DNA of 64,000 nucleotides from Dryas octopetala (GCA_963921425.1 OY992835.1:13826001-13890000); one strand, 5' to 3'. Shown: positions 1-9,735, counted from the stretch's first letter. Notes: generated by a model not told the origin, from the sequence alone. A program made the numbers and translations.

Positions 1-135
1 GTGGGTGGGGGTGGAGAATATTGGAGATGAGTGTTTGGTTACATGGTTAAGAAAGTTGTTGTACATTCAGAAAATTTTAAAAGCAACACATGTCTTTATT
101 CTATTGGGCCATATCAAAGCTCAGGACAGACAGGT
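1..135. other. Left flank of the retrotransposon, no gene recognised
   Basis: This is AT-rich host DNA up to the retrotransposon junction. It ends in CAGGT, the left copy of the 5-bp target duplication, and continues after the element at 12096. No coding signal was recognised. An open frame that runs from here into the LTR has no ATG at its beginning and crosses the insertion junction, so it is not a gene. Confidence 0.7.
131..135. repeat. Left copy of 5-bp target-site duplication (CAGGT)
   Basis: CAGGT lies directly before the 5' LTR and is repeated at 12096-12100 directly after the 3' LTR. A 5-bp duplication is the usual size for LTR retrotransposon integrases, and it fixes both element ends to the base. 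Confidence 0.95.
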
Positions 136-367
136 TGTTCGTATGACTAATCATCTCGGCATAACGACAAGTGACACAAGGCCTAACACCATGCTGTTTG
201 GGCCTAGACCCAAAAGACTAAGCCCTTCCTGGGCTCCTAGCCCATGACCTACTAGGCTCCGGCCTCATGGGCTCCGGCCCCCTGGGCCCCGGCCTCTTAG
301 GCTCCGGCCTCCCAAGCTCAAGCCTCCCGGGCCCCCGACCCGTGTCAACTCACTCGGATCCTCAAAG

Positions 368-377
368 GACACGTGTC
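368..377. promoter_or_regulatory. Palindromic G-box (GACACGTGTC) in the LTR promoter
   Basis: The ten bases form a perfect palindrome with the CACGTG core bound by plant bZIP and bHLH factors and shared with ABA-response elements. It lies about 35 bp upstream of the LTR TATA box. The same word is present in the 3' LTR at 11734-11743. Its function is inferred from motif and position only. Confidence 0.5.
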
Positions 378-411
378 GTCACCGGATTGGTTGACACTCT
401 TCCAAAGGTAC

Positions 412-418
412 TATAAAA
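412..418 (+). promoter_or_regulatory. TATA box of the 5' LTR
   Basis: TATAAAA in the context GGTACTATAAAAGAGGTACC. The identical motif is at 11778-11784 in the 3' LTR. Transcription would start roughly 25-35 bp downstream, giving a U3/R boundary near 440-450. Confidence 0.7.
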
Positions 419-731
419 GAGGTACCTTCTTGTCACCAAAGAACAATTGAAATCATTATTATACAATTCACTCACTCTGCTCTCAGATCTCTCTGAACAC
501 TGACTTGAGCGTCGGAGGAGCTTTGGCCGGCACCACACCGGTGCCCTTCCCGCTCACTTTTGTGTACTTGCGCAGGGTGCTTTGGATATCATTCTCTCTC
601 ATTACTCACCAGTCGGACCCAGCTACCCGTTCCTGCCCCACTTCGACGTGTCATCCTCTCAGTCGTGGGTCAAAGGGTCTACGTGGTTCGACTCGACGTT
701 GACTGCTTTACCATTTTTGAGCATCAACAGT

Positions 732-750
732 TTGGCGCCGTCTATGGGAA
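732..750 (+). other. Putative primer binding site
   Basis: The sequence directly after the 5' LTR reads TTGGCGCCGTCTATGGGAA. From TGG onwards the first nine bases (TGGCGCCGT) fit the 3' end of plant tRNA-Asp, ending ACGGCGCCA, but the match breaks off after that. The position is right for a minus-strand primer site; the tRNA assignment is tentative. Confidence 0.55.
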
Positions 751-804
751 AGTTACAACTTTTCCCCATTGAATTCTCTACCCTCAGTTGAGGTGCAAAA
801 ACCT

Positions 805-896
805 TCCGAGCTTCCGAGCTTCCGAGCTTCCGAGCTTCCGAGCTTCCGAGCTTCCGAGCTTCCGAGCTTCCGAGCTTCCTAGCTTCCGAGCTTCCG
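805..896 (+). repeat. 8-bp tandem repeat array (GAGCTTCC)n in the element leader
   Basis: About eleven copies of GAGCTTCC run between the primer binding site and the gag start, with one variant copy (CTAGCTTCC). It ends about ten bases before the ATG at 906, so it occupies the leader immediately upstream of gag. Copy number in such arrays usually varies between element copies. Confidence 0.9.
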
Positions 897-905
897 ACCC
901 TCACA

Positions 906-1814
906 ATGTCTGACGAAGGTCCTATCCTCGACCAAGTCGACAACACCCCGCTGGTTGACAAGCGAGGCAAGAAGACTACCGAATCTGATCAGGAGGAGTA
1001 CATCCAGCGATTGGAGGCTCAGCTCCAACGAACCCAGGAACAGCTCGACCTCCAAAAAGGTGCAACACAGCTTTATGAGCGACTCCTCCACGACAGGGAA
1101 GAACATACCACTCCCCGGAGTGGTGAGAGGAGGAACCTCCATGACAGGGACGAACACACCACTCTCCGGAGTGGTGAGATGAGGGATCCCCCCCGAAGGG
1201 ACCAAAATGTTCCCCGCCAATTAGATGTAGGGCAAGGTAGCCATCCACCCCCAGGTTTCCAAAAGAGACTTATTCACCCGGTCGGCCGGACCCGATCTGG
1301 CGAGCATCCTACCCGCTCTGAAGAGTTCCACATTTATCGGGACTGTCGTCATCTGCTCGACGACAACCGCTCTCGGCGAGAAGAGCGGCGGACGAACCGG
1401 GGCGAATCCAACCCACGTCCCAGAGACTTGGAGGAGGAGCAGGGGCGATCCAACCCGCGTCCCCGAGACTTGGAGGAGGAGCAGGCTCCCCGTCCCAAGC
1501 GACGACGGGGAGAAAAGCAGGTCCTCTCGGCTGGGCGCCGCGCAGAAAGTGACACTTTCACAAGTGAACAAGTCGCTGACTCCGGTAACAGCGGCTCTCT
1601 TCCACCAGACCAACTCCAACAACTCCTCATGGACATCAGCGAACGCCTGAGGAGAGTGGAGGGGGGAAGTCGTGGTGGGCACCCATCTTTAGAAACAAGG
1701 GAGCTGCCTGGACCTTTCACAGCTCGCATCCTATCCACTCCTCCGGTTGGCGACGTCCGACCTCCCAAAATCACTCCATACACAGGAAGGAAGACCCATA
1801 TGACCACCTCATGA
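906..1814 (+). pseudogene. gag: gag N-terminal part, ends in a frameshift
   Basis: The 302-residue reading frame starts at the ATG at 906. It has a predicted coiled coil at residues 25-55 (heptads rich in Leu, Gln and Glu) followed by a long charged, Arg- and Glu-rich region. Two pairs of in-frame tandem repeats are visible: about 48 bp at 1094-1186, giving a DREEHTTPRSGE-type repeat, and about 42 bp at 1404-1485, giving an SNPRPRDLEEEQ repeat. The frame leaves the conserved gag sequence near 1786-1795 and stops at 1812-1814, while the next conserved gag residues continue in the other frame at once. A one-base loss near there is the simplest explanation. A programmed frameshift is less likely because no slippery heptamer is evident. 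Confidence 0.85.
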
Positions 1815-4800
1815 GTTTCCGATCCGCTTTGGAATCTAAAGGTGCTGATGACATTACAAAGTGTCGAATCTTCCCTTCCACCCTCTCTGGCAGTGCAATG
1901 GACTGGTTCTACCAACTTCCTCTGGGCTCGGTTGATTGCTTCAACGAGCTCCGAGAGCTCTTCCTAGGCCAGTATATCATCCAGACCGATAGAATCTACA
2001 CCACGGATGACCTGACTCGAGTCCGACAGGGCAGCAGGGAATCCCTCCGGGAATACATTACTCGATTTCAGCTAGAGCGATCTCGGTGTCGCGACTGTGA
2101 TGAGAAGGTAGCCTTTGCCGCTTTCAAGGGTGGTCTCCTAGAGGGGGATTTCTTGTTTGAACTCAACCGCCGCAATCCGCGCACCTACAAAGAACTTATG
2201 CAAGAGGCCATTGCCTATGCTACTGCGGAATTCAAAACATATGGGAAGCAGCCGCCCACCACGGATCGCCTAAGTACCGACCAGGCCATCATAGTGCCAC
2301 CCCAGCCCAAGCCCTACTCGGGTAACCAGCATGGGGGGTCCGGGAAAAAGTTCAATAAATTCACCAAGAAGCAATTTGGTGATGGTAGAGGTGGAGGACA
2401 ACGAAGGGAGGAAACTTATCAGACATCCTACGCCTCCAGGTTCAAAGTCTATACAATTCTCACTGTTACTTATACAGAATTGTATCCTCAGATCAAAGAC
2501 ATACTTCCCAAGCTCCTACCCCGCCCACCACAAACACGGTACCGGGCCAACAAGAACTTTTTTTGCCTTTATCATAATGACCATGGCCATGACACCGAGG
2601 CATGCAGAGCCTTTAAAGAGGCAATAGAAACTTTGGTACAGGAAGGAAAATTGGATGGCTTTATAGACAAGGAGGCCACCGAGAAGGCCAAGGCCGAAGG
2701 ACAACGACGGGGGCAGGTCAATACCATCTGTGGGGGCCCGACCCTCGCTGGCAACTCCAACATGGCTAGGAAGGAATACGCCCGAAGTGCTCAGCAATGC
2801 TCCGGCGTTATGGCTGTAGACTTCCACCGTGGAAAAAAGACTCCTAAGCTCGGGTGGTCGCCCATTTCCTTTGCTGAGGAAGAGGAACGTGATTTGATCT
2901 TCCCACACGATGACCCCTTGGTCATTGAAGCCACCATAGCTAATTTTGATGTGGCTCGGATCCTTGTCGTTTGTGGTAGCTCCGTCAACATCCTCTTCGC
3001 CTCCGCCTTCACAGCTCTTGGGATTGACCAAGAGAGGCTTGACCGGTCGGTCGCTCCTTTACTTAGCTTTTCGGGCGATATGGTCACCCCTCTTGGCGGG
3101 ATCTACCTTCCACTCACCCTTGGGAGGTATCCTTCGTCCGCTACCACAACCACTCAGTTTTTGGTGGTCGACTGCCCCACAGCGTACAACGTCATCCTGG
3201 GACGACCAGCCCTTAACCAACTGAAGGTTATGATTTCCACTCACTTGCTTTTGATCAAGTTCCCGACCCCATGTGGCACGGGGGTAGTCAAAGGCAACCA
3301 GGTGTCAGCCAGGTCCTGCTATACGACTTCCGTCAAGAAGAAGAAAGAGGCCATGCCCTCTATGGCTGTTTCTGTCTCCCCCACCTGCCCTACCCCGGAT
3401 CCTCCCGAAGATCCTCGTGATTCATCTTTCAGAGCTATTGCCCAACCAGATGACCATCATGTGGAAGAAGTTCTCATCTCACCTGCCTACCCGGACCGCA
3501 AGGTACGGGTCGGAACCCAGCTTAGTACTGCTCTCCGAGACGAACTCATCAACTTCCTTCGTACCAATGCTGAAGTCTTTGCTTGGTCCTATGATGACAT
3601 GCCTGGGATCTCTCCGAAGGTGATCTCCCATCGCCTAAGTCTTAACCCGCGGCACCGCCCCGTCCGCCAAAAGCGTAGGCAGTACAAGCCCGAAATCTAT
3701 GCTGCTATGAAGGAAGAAGTCGACAAGTTACAGAAAATTGGTTTCATCCGCGAGGTTTCTTACCCGGATTGGCTGGCCAATGTTGTGATGGTCAAAAAAT
3801 CAAATGGCAAGTGGCGGATGTGCGTCGACTTCACCGACCTCAACAAGGCCTGCCCCAAGGATAGTTTTCCTCTTCCTCGCATTGACCAACTGGTTGATGC
3901 CACAGCAGGCCATGCACTCCTTAGTTTCATGGACGCCTACTCCGGCTATAACCAAATCCTTATGCACAGCTCCGACCAGGACAATACGGCCTTCATTACT
4001 GACAGGGGCCTATATTGTTACAAGGTCATGCCTTTCGGACTCAAAAATGCCGGGGCCACCTACCAGCGTTTGGTCAACTCCATTTTTTCAGAATACATTG
4101 GTAAGTCCATGGAGGTCTATGTGGACGACATGCTTGTCAAGAGTGTCCGGGCGGAGGACCACGTCCACAAACTTTCTGAGATGTTTTCCGTGCTCAAGAA
4201 GTACCAAATGCGCCTGAACCCTGCCAAGTGCACGTTCGGCGTATTTTCGGGAAAATTCCTTGGCTTCATGGTGAGCCAAAGGGGGATCGAGGCCAACCCT
4301 AAAAAAATCAAAGCCTTGATCGATATGCAATCTCCCAGAACTCAGAAGGAAGTGCAGAGCCTAACGGGCAGGGTCGCCGCCTTGACACGATTCATATCCA
4401 AGGCCACCGACCGTTGCGCCCCATTCTTCAAAACCCTTAAGGCTCGGACAAAATACATTGACTGGACTCCGGAATGTGAGAAGGCCTTCCAAGATCTAAA
4501 AGAGTACATGGGCAAATCACCTCTACTTTCTAAACCCGAGCCAAGGGAAGAGCTACTCCTCTACTTGTCCGTTTCCCTGACAGCCACCAGCTCAGTCCTA
4601 ATTCGACTTGAGGATAGGGTTGAGCACCCGGTGTACTATACTAGCAAGGCCCTGCAAGATGCTGAGACCAGATATCCAGAGATAGAAAAATTAGCCCTTG
4701 CCTTGGTCACATCAGCCCGGCGCCTCCGCCCATACTTCCAGGCTCATCCTATCGTGGTTCTCACCAATCAACCACTTAGGCAAGTATTGCAGCGGCCTGA

Positions 4801-6706
4801 GGTCTCTGGCCGACTTATCAAATGGTCCATTGAGTTGAGCGAATTTGACATTTCCTACCGCCCACGGCTCGCAATCAAGGGACAAGCCATTGCAGACTTC
4901 ATTTCAGAGTCTACATTCCTACCCGAGGCTGAGCCCTCCTCCACCATTGTGTCGACCACCGACCCACCAACTTCTTCTACTCCAGCAATCAGGTTGGATC
5001 GCCCAATCTGGTCTTTATATGTTGATGGATCTTCTAATCAACAGGGCAGTGGAGCCGGACTTGTTTTGATCGCCCCTGACCAGACCACCATTGAGTATGC
5101 TCTTCGATTCGGCTTCCAGGCATCCAACAATGAGGCTGAATATGAGGCCCTCATCGCCGGCTTATCTTTGGCACTACATATGGACGTTGAGCAACTCCGA
5201 ATCTACAGCGATTCTCAACTTGTGGTGAACCAGGTCACGCAGGAATACCAGACCAAGGGTGAGCAGATGGCCGCCTACTTCACCAAAGTTCAAAGCCTAC
5301 TCAATCAATTCTCAGCATACCAGCTCATACAAATCCCTAGGGCGGACAATGAGAGGGCGGATGCCCTAGCTCGCCTTGCCTCGGCAGTTGACCATGAAGC
5401 CGGGAGGTCTGTCCCAGTTGAGTTCTTACCTCAGCGCAGCATTGATGTTAGGGAAGTCTGCCAATCTGCGCAACAAGCTAGTTGGATGGACCCTCTCCTT
5501 GCATTTCTTAAGCATGGGAACCCACCCGCGGACAAGGCTGAGGCTCGGCGCCTTCGCCACAAAGCTTCCCGGTACACCATTATTAACGACAAGTTATACA
5601 AGCGGGGTTTCTCCCTGCCATACTTGCGCTGCCTTACCCCCGAACAAGGCGACCATATCCTCCGGGAGATCCATGAAGGGGTCTGTGGCAATCATGCAGG
5701 GGCCCACTCTTTAGCCCACAAGACCATTCGCCAAGGCTATTATTGGCCGACCCTCCGCGCTGATGCAAGGAAGCTCACCCAGAAATGCATCAAGTGCCAA
5801 AAATTTGCAACTTTTCCGCACCAACCACCCGAGCCCCTAACTATCATGAACAGTCCTTGGCCCTTTGCCCAATGGGGCATTGACTTAATCGGACCAATGA
5901 CCGAGGGGAAGGGCAAGGTCAAAATGGCAGTAGTCGCAGTGGACTACTTCACTAAGTGGGCAGAGGCCGAGCCCTTGGCAAAGGCAACCACCCAGACCAT
6001 CAAGAGCTTTGTATGGAAGAACATAATTTGCCGCTTTGGTCTCCCTTACGCCATTATCACTGACAATGGCAAGCAGTTCGACAACAAAGAGTTCAAGTCA
6101 TTTTGCTCCGCCTTCAACATCAAGGTTTTCTTTGCCTCTCCTGGTCATCCTCAGGCCAACGGGCAGGTCGAGGCAGTCAATAAGACCATTAAACATACCT
6201 TGAAGACCAAGCTTGATGCAAAGAAGGGAAAGTGGCCTGACCTCCTACCCGAAGTCTTATGGTCCTACCGAACGACCTGTCGATCCTCGACCGGGGAAAC
6301 CCCATTTTCTTTGGCCTTTGCTTCTGAAGCCGTCATCTCAGTTGAGGTCGGGCTTGCCTCTTACCGCCTCGATACATTTCAGCCCGAGCACAATGCTGAC
6401 CAGCTAGCCCTCAGTCTCGACCTCGCTGAAGAGCATCGGGCCCAGGCTGAGCTACACAAGTACGCCTACCAGCAACGGGCTACTCGATACTACAATTCTA
6501 AAGTTAAGCCTCGCCACTTCCGAGTGGGGGACTGGGTTCTGCGCAGCACTACCTTGGCCAAAACGGGTGCTCTAAAACCTAATTGGGAAGGACCGTATGA
6601 AGTCATTGAAGTCATCCGCCCAGGCACATACAGGCTCCGCGCCACAACTGGCAAGGAACTCGGCCACCCTTGGCACGCCGAGCACCTCCGCTACTTTTAC
6701 AAGTAG
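1811..6706 (+). CDS. pol: gag (rest)-pol polyprotein: PR, RT, two RNase H, integrase
   Basis: This 1,631-residue open frame is uninterrupted. Residues 1-110 are the retrotransposon gag capsid domain; C252 to C265 with His between is a zinc-knuckle-like motif. The protease region (about 370-455) reads LVVCGSSVNIL, with Val387 where the catalytic Asp is expected. Reverse transcriptase spans about 620-800 with YVDD at 770-773. The following RNase H/connection segment lacks its usual Asp, but a second archaeal-type RNase H at about 1065-1195 keeps D1072, E1108, D1134 and D1184. The integrase has an HHCC zinc module (about 1285-1335) and D1358, D1418, E1454 with D-x59-D-x35-E spacing. The C-terminus has the GPY-like core and no chromodomain. 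The ATG at 1811 is only the first Met after the gag frameshift, not a natural start. RT, second RNase H and integrase look active; protease does not. Confidence 0.95.
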   Translation: MSFRSALESKGADDITKCRIFPSTLSGSAMDWFYQLPLGSVDCFNELRELFLGQYIIQTDRIYTTDDLTRVRQGSRESLREYITRFQLERSRCRDCDEKVAFAAFKGGLLEGDFLFELNRRNPRTYKELMQEAIAYATAEFKTYGKQPPTTDRLSTDQAIIVPPQPKPYSGNQHGGSGKKFNKFTKKQFGDGRGGGQRREETYQTSYASRFKVYTILTVTYTELYPQIKDILPKLLPRPPQTRYRANKNFFCLYHNDHGHDTEACRAFKEAIETLVQEGKLDGFIDKEATEKAKAEGQRRGQVNTICGGPTLAGNSNMARKEYARSAQQCSGVMAVDFHRGKKTPKLGWSPISFAEEEERDLIFPHDDPLVIEATIANFDVARILVVCGSSVNILFASAFTALGIDQERLDRSVAPLLSFSGDMVTPLGGIYLPLTLGRYPSSATTTTQFLVVDCPTAYNVILGRPALNQLKVMISTHLLLIKFPTPCGTGVVKGNQVSARSCYTTSVKKKKEAMPSMAVSVSPTCPTPDPPEDPRDSSFRAIAQPDDHHVEEVLISPAYPDRKVRVGTQLSTALRDELINFLRTNAEVFAWSYDDMPGISPKVISHRLSLNPRHRPVRQKRRQYKPEIYAAMKEEVDKLQKIGFIREVSYPDWLANVVMVKKSNGKWRMCVDFTDLNKACPKDSFPLPRIDQLVDATAGHALLSFMDAYSGYNQILMHSSDQDNTAFITDRGLYCYKVMPFGLKNAGATYQRLVNSIFSEYIGKSMEVYVDDMLVKSVRAEDHVHKLSEMFSVLKKYQMRLNPAKCTFGVFSGKFLGFMVSQRGIEANPKKIKALIDMQSPRTQKEVQSLTGRVAALTRFISKATDRCAPFFKTLKARTKYIDWTPECEKAFQDLKEYMGKSPLLSKPEPREELLLYLSVSLTATSSVLIRLEDRVEHPVYYTSKALQDAETRYPEIEKLALALVTSARRLRPYFQAHPIVVLTNQPLRQVLQRPEVSGRLIKWSIELSEFDISYRPRLAIKGQAIADFISESTFLPEAEPSSTIVSTTDPPTSSTPAIRLDRPIWSLYVDGSSNQQGSGAGLVLIAPDQTTIEYALRFGFQASNNEAEYEALIAGLSLALHMDVEQLRIYSDSQLVVNQVTQEYQTKGEQMAAYFTKVQSLLNQFSAYQLIQIPRADNERADALARLASAVDHEAGRSVPVEFLPQRSIDVREVCQSAQQASWMDPLLAFLKHGNPPADKAEARRLRHKASRYTIINDKLYKRGFSLPYLRCLTPEQGDHILREIHEGVCGNHAGAHSLAHKTIRQGYYWPTLRADARKLTQKCIKCQKFATFPHQPPEPLTIMNSPWPFAQWGIDLIGPMTEGKGKVKMAVVAVDYFTKWAEAEPLAKATTQTIKSFVWKNIICRFGLPYAIITDNGKQFDNKEFKSFCSAFNIKVFFASPGHPQANGQVEAVNKTIKHTLKTKLDAKKGKWPDLLPEVLWSYRTTCRSSTGETPFSLAFASEAVISVEVGLASYRLDTFQPEHNADQLALSLDLAEEHRAQAELHKYAYQQRATRYYNSKVKPRHFRVGDWVLRSTTLAKTGALKPNWEGPYEVIEVIRPGTYRLRATTGKELGHPWHAEHLRYFYK

Positions 6707-6774
6707 ACAAATGTTGTACCCCCCGGGGACTTTTTCCAATTTTATCTATGTTATCACTTTCAATAAATACAAGT
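6707..6774. other. Short spacer after pol
   Basis: Non-coding spacer between the pol stop codon and the 191-bp repeats. It contains no recognisable gene. Confidence 0.6.
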
Positions 6775-7400
6775 CCTACCACGGACACATTTTTCTTCAT
6801 TTTTATTCAAAGTGTTAATTGGCTGTATGGACCCCCGGGCCATCAGACATCCGACCCTGTCCATATCCGCCCCATGCATTCAAGGGAAACTAAGTACCAT
6901 GCATTCAGGGCGCGGCTATGGCAAATGCATTCAAGGGAAACTAAGTACCATGCATTCACGGAAGTCCTACCACGGACACATTTTTCTTCATTTTTATTCA
7001 AAGTGTTAATTGGCTGTATGGACCCCCAGGCCATCAGACATCCGACCCTGCCCATATCCGCCCCATGCATTCAAGGGAAACTAAGTACCATGCATTCAGG
7101 GCGCGGCTATGGCAAATGCATTCAAGGGAAACTAAGTACCATGCATTCACAGAAGTTCTACCACGGACACATTTTTCTTCATTTTTATTCAAAGTGTTAA
7201 TTGGCTGTATGGACCCCCGGGCCATCAGACATCCGACCCTGCCCATATCCGCCCCATGCATTCAAGGGAAGCCAAGTACCATGCATTCAGGGCGCGGCTA
7301 TGGTAAATGCATTCAAGGGAAATTAAGTACCATGCATTCACGGGAGAATCAATTTCATGCATCCAAGGGAAACTAAGTACCATGCATTCGAGAAAATACT
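6775..7400 (+). repeat. Three 191-bp tandem repeats with internal sub-repeats
   Basis: Units begin at CCTACCACGGACAC near 6775, 6966 and 7157, exactly 191 bp apart, and the third unit decays toward 7400. Each unit contains two copies of a shorter word, ATGCATTCAAGGGAAACTAA, separated by GGGCGCGGCTATGG. Several overlapping open frames appear on both strands because the unit length leaves few stops; they are repeat artefacts. Tandem repeats between pol and the 3' LTR are common in Tat elements and can seed satellite DNA. Confidence 0.92.
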
Positions 7401-7610
7401 GCAATACCATGTATTCAAAAGCAGGGCATCCTACCCCATAACGGGTCGGACACTCTCCAAATCATCCAAATAACAAATTAGTACAAAACTTAATAATCAA
7501 AATAGTTTGCAAGTTGGCACGGGCCACATCCGACCCGACCATACAACTCAAACCAAAATAGGGCAATGGTCCGCCCACCCCTGCCCCCGGACCATGAGTA
7601 CAACAGATGC
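7401..7610. other. Spacer between the tandem repeats and the antisense ORF relic
   Basis: Non-coding element sequence; no motif recognised. It would be the region downstream of the antisense gene. Confidence 0.5.
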
Positions 7611-9735
7611 CTATTTGGGATCCTCTCCCATATCACGCTCCCCAACTGGGGATGCTCTGTCCTCATGCTCTACCTCCTGGGCACCTTCCTCCGGGACGTT
7701 GCCAGGCACTTCGTTGCCAGCCCCTAGCAGACCACGCACGCGGTCCCAGTCAAAGTCAGGGCACATCTCCTCGAGCTCCAATTTGCAATCGCCAAAGCCC
7801 ATGGCATAGCCGCTGTATACTCATTGTCCAACTCCTGCCTAGCCTGGTCCACCTCTTGCTTGGCTTGGCTCAGCTCCTGCCCGCTCTGCTCCAACTCCTG
7901 CCTAGCCTGGTCTGCCTCCTCCTGGCCTGCAGCAGCTCGGCCTGCAACGCCTGGTTCTGGGCAACCAGGGTACCGACCCTCTCCTCGGCTGAGAGCGCTA
8001 TGTTCTTCCACACCACGAAGCTCGACATCTCGTCCTTCATCTTCTCCACCGTGGCCAGGACACTAACATGTGCCTGATAAGTGAAGAACAGTGCCTGCCA
8101 GGTCGAATGCCACGAAAGTGTTATCACAAGCTATAAAGTTTAAACTTTGGACATCTCATCAACATATACCACTTTCCCTTACCTGGGACTGCTCGGAGAA
8201 GGCCCGCTGCAAGACGGATAGTGGCTCAACATCATCGCCAATCACCCGGTCATCCCTCCCCTTCTTCAGGGATCCTCAAAGTCTATCACTGCCTGCTGTG
8301 CCAGACGATCCTCCTCTGGGACTGGATCAGACGCAGTGGCTGTCCTCTTGCCCTCTCTCCCGGGCTCGGCCGCATCTAACCCCGTCTTCCTTTTCCTCCC
8401 GGGAGAAGCCGCCTTCGGAACCTGGGTGTTGGTAGACCCACTATGCCTCATACCCCCGGGCACCGTTGCACCTCTACTTGCATTCCCCTGGGACGAGCCA
8501 CCTCCGGCCAACAGCGCCCCCATCATCATCCTCCTCTGAGCGGGCGGGGCATGACCAACCGGTCTACTTGTTTTCTTCGTATTGGCCATTTTCACTAAAA
8601 GACAACAAAAAAATTTCAATGAGCACAAATTATTATCTCCTCAACCAATCTTCTAAGAGGGGAAGTACAGAAGCTCACCTGGAACTCCGAAGCCGTACTT
8701 GGCCAACTTTTCAGGAGACAAGAGGTAGGCAGCGCTCAACTTTTGGGCGGGTCGGCTAAGCACCCTTCGCACCTCTTCCGCGCTATCCTCCGACAATGGA
8801 AGCCTCTCCCACTCACCCCCTGCAAAATCAAACAAAAAAAGACTACTATTAGTCTAAGCATAACATCAGCTAATAATCCAAGTGTACATAGACCAATACA
8901 TCGGCTCAGCCAGGCAACCTATTATGTGAAAATTCGTCGGCACTCTATACGTGGTCATCCTATCACTCCGGCCGAATTCCCAGGCTCCACTCGCGAAAAA
9001 CCATTTTTTCTTCCATTCCTTATGAGCGTCCGGGTGGCCCACCTGTATTTGGCGAGTCGCACCATCAGTGAACTGCCCATTTGCCAACTGTGAGCAGTAC
9101 ATCCACCCTCACAATTTGGGGCTCGACTTAATCTCAAACAAGTTTGAGAATTGAGCCATGTTCGGGGCATCATACCCCTCATCTCGGAACAATACATACA
9201 GCCCAATTAATGTTCTCCAACTATTGGGCGTCAGCTGAGCTGGTGCAATCCCTAACTTCCTCAACATATACTGGAAATAGGGGTGGAGAGGCAGCCTAAA
9301 CCCATGGTGGAAACTCTTGGCAAAACACAAAATATGCCCCTCCGGCGGGTCACTCAAGACATCACCCTCTCCCGGGAGGCTCAAATGGATATAATCGGGA
9401 ATGTGGAACTCTACCCTCAATTTTTCAAGGTCCTCCTCCGTCATCCTGTTCTCACACAACCCATCCACGGACCAGTATGTTTCAGGCACAATGTGCCTAC
9501 CCACATCACCACAACTGGTGGGCGTCTCCCCATCATCGCTGTCCTCACTACCAGTGCCTTTTCCCTCACTTCCCATCACCATGGACAAGCTCTCCTAGAC
9601 GGTCTTGAGCACTTTGCCCACCCCCATGTTTCCACACCCCATCCGGGGTCGGGGCATGTTTGGCCTCATCGGCGTCCCATCACTCGTGGACACCCGATCA
9701 GACTCCATAGAACTGTTATCATCTGAGGAAGCCAT
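7611..9735 (-). pseudogene. Degraded antisense ORF of the Tat element (Transposase_28-type domain)
   Basis: Read on the minus strand from the ATG at 9735, the product begins with an acidic Ser/Asp-rich stretch. It continues with a segment typical of the 'putative gypsy type transposon' domain (IPDYIHLSLPGEG, then LHPYFQYMLRKLGIAPAQLT and PNSWRTLIGLYVLF), then WKKKWFFASG. Further exons are separated by plausible introns with donors near 8935, 8678 and 8184 (CAG|GTAAGG). The last part is a Gln/Glu-rich coiled coil (QARQELEQSGQELSQAKQEV). Two in-frame stops interrupt it, at 9595-9597 (TAG) and 9109-9111 (TGA). Frame changes occur near 8265, 7930 and 7800. Antisense ORFs at this place are known in Grande and Retand elements; their function is unknown. 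This copy cannot give a full protein. Confidence 0.8.

Larger units (their letters stand above)
136..729 (+). repeat. 5' LTR (594 bp)
   Basis: It is nearly identical to 11502-12095, with four substitutions. It begins with TG and ends with CA. It contains a TATA box at 412-418 (offset 277 within the LTR), a perfect 10-bp palindrome with a CACGTG core at 368-377, and an imperfect GC-rich series of GGCTCCGGCC-like words at about 255-330. Open frames inside the LTR are not genes. Confidence 0.97.

Noticed and set aside
505-791. Overlapping open frames in the 5' LTR (and identical ones at 11871-12120)
   Set aside because: They lie inside LTR promoter/leader sequence, overlap one another in different phases and encode no recognisable domain.
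1811-1813. ATG at 1811 as a true pol start codon
   Set aside because: Conserved gag residues continue immediately upstream in the same frame, so this Met is internal to gag and only becomes first because of the frameshift.
6597-7410. Many small frames on both strands across the 191-bp repeats
   Set aside because: The repeated peptides follow directly from the tandem DNA repeat; there is no codon-level or domain support.
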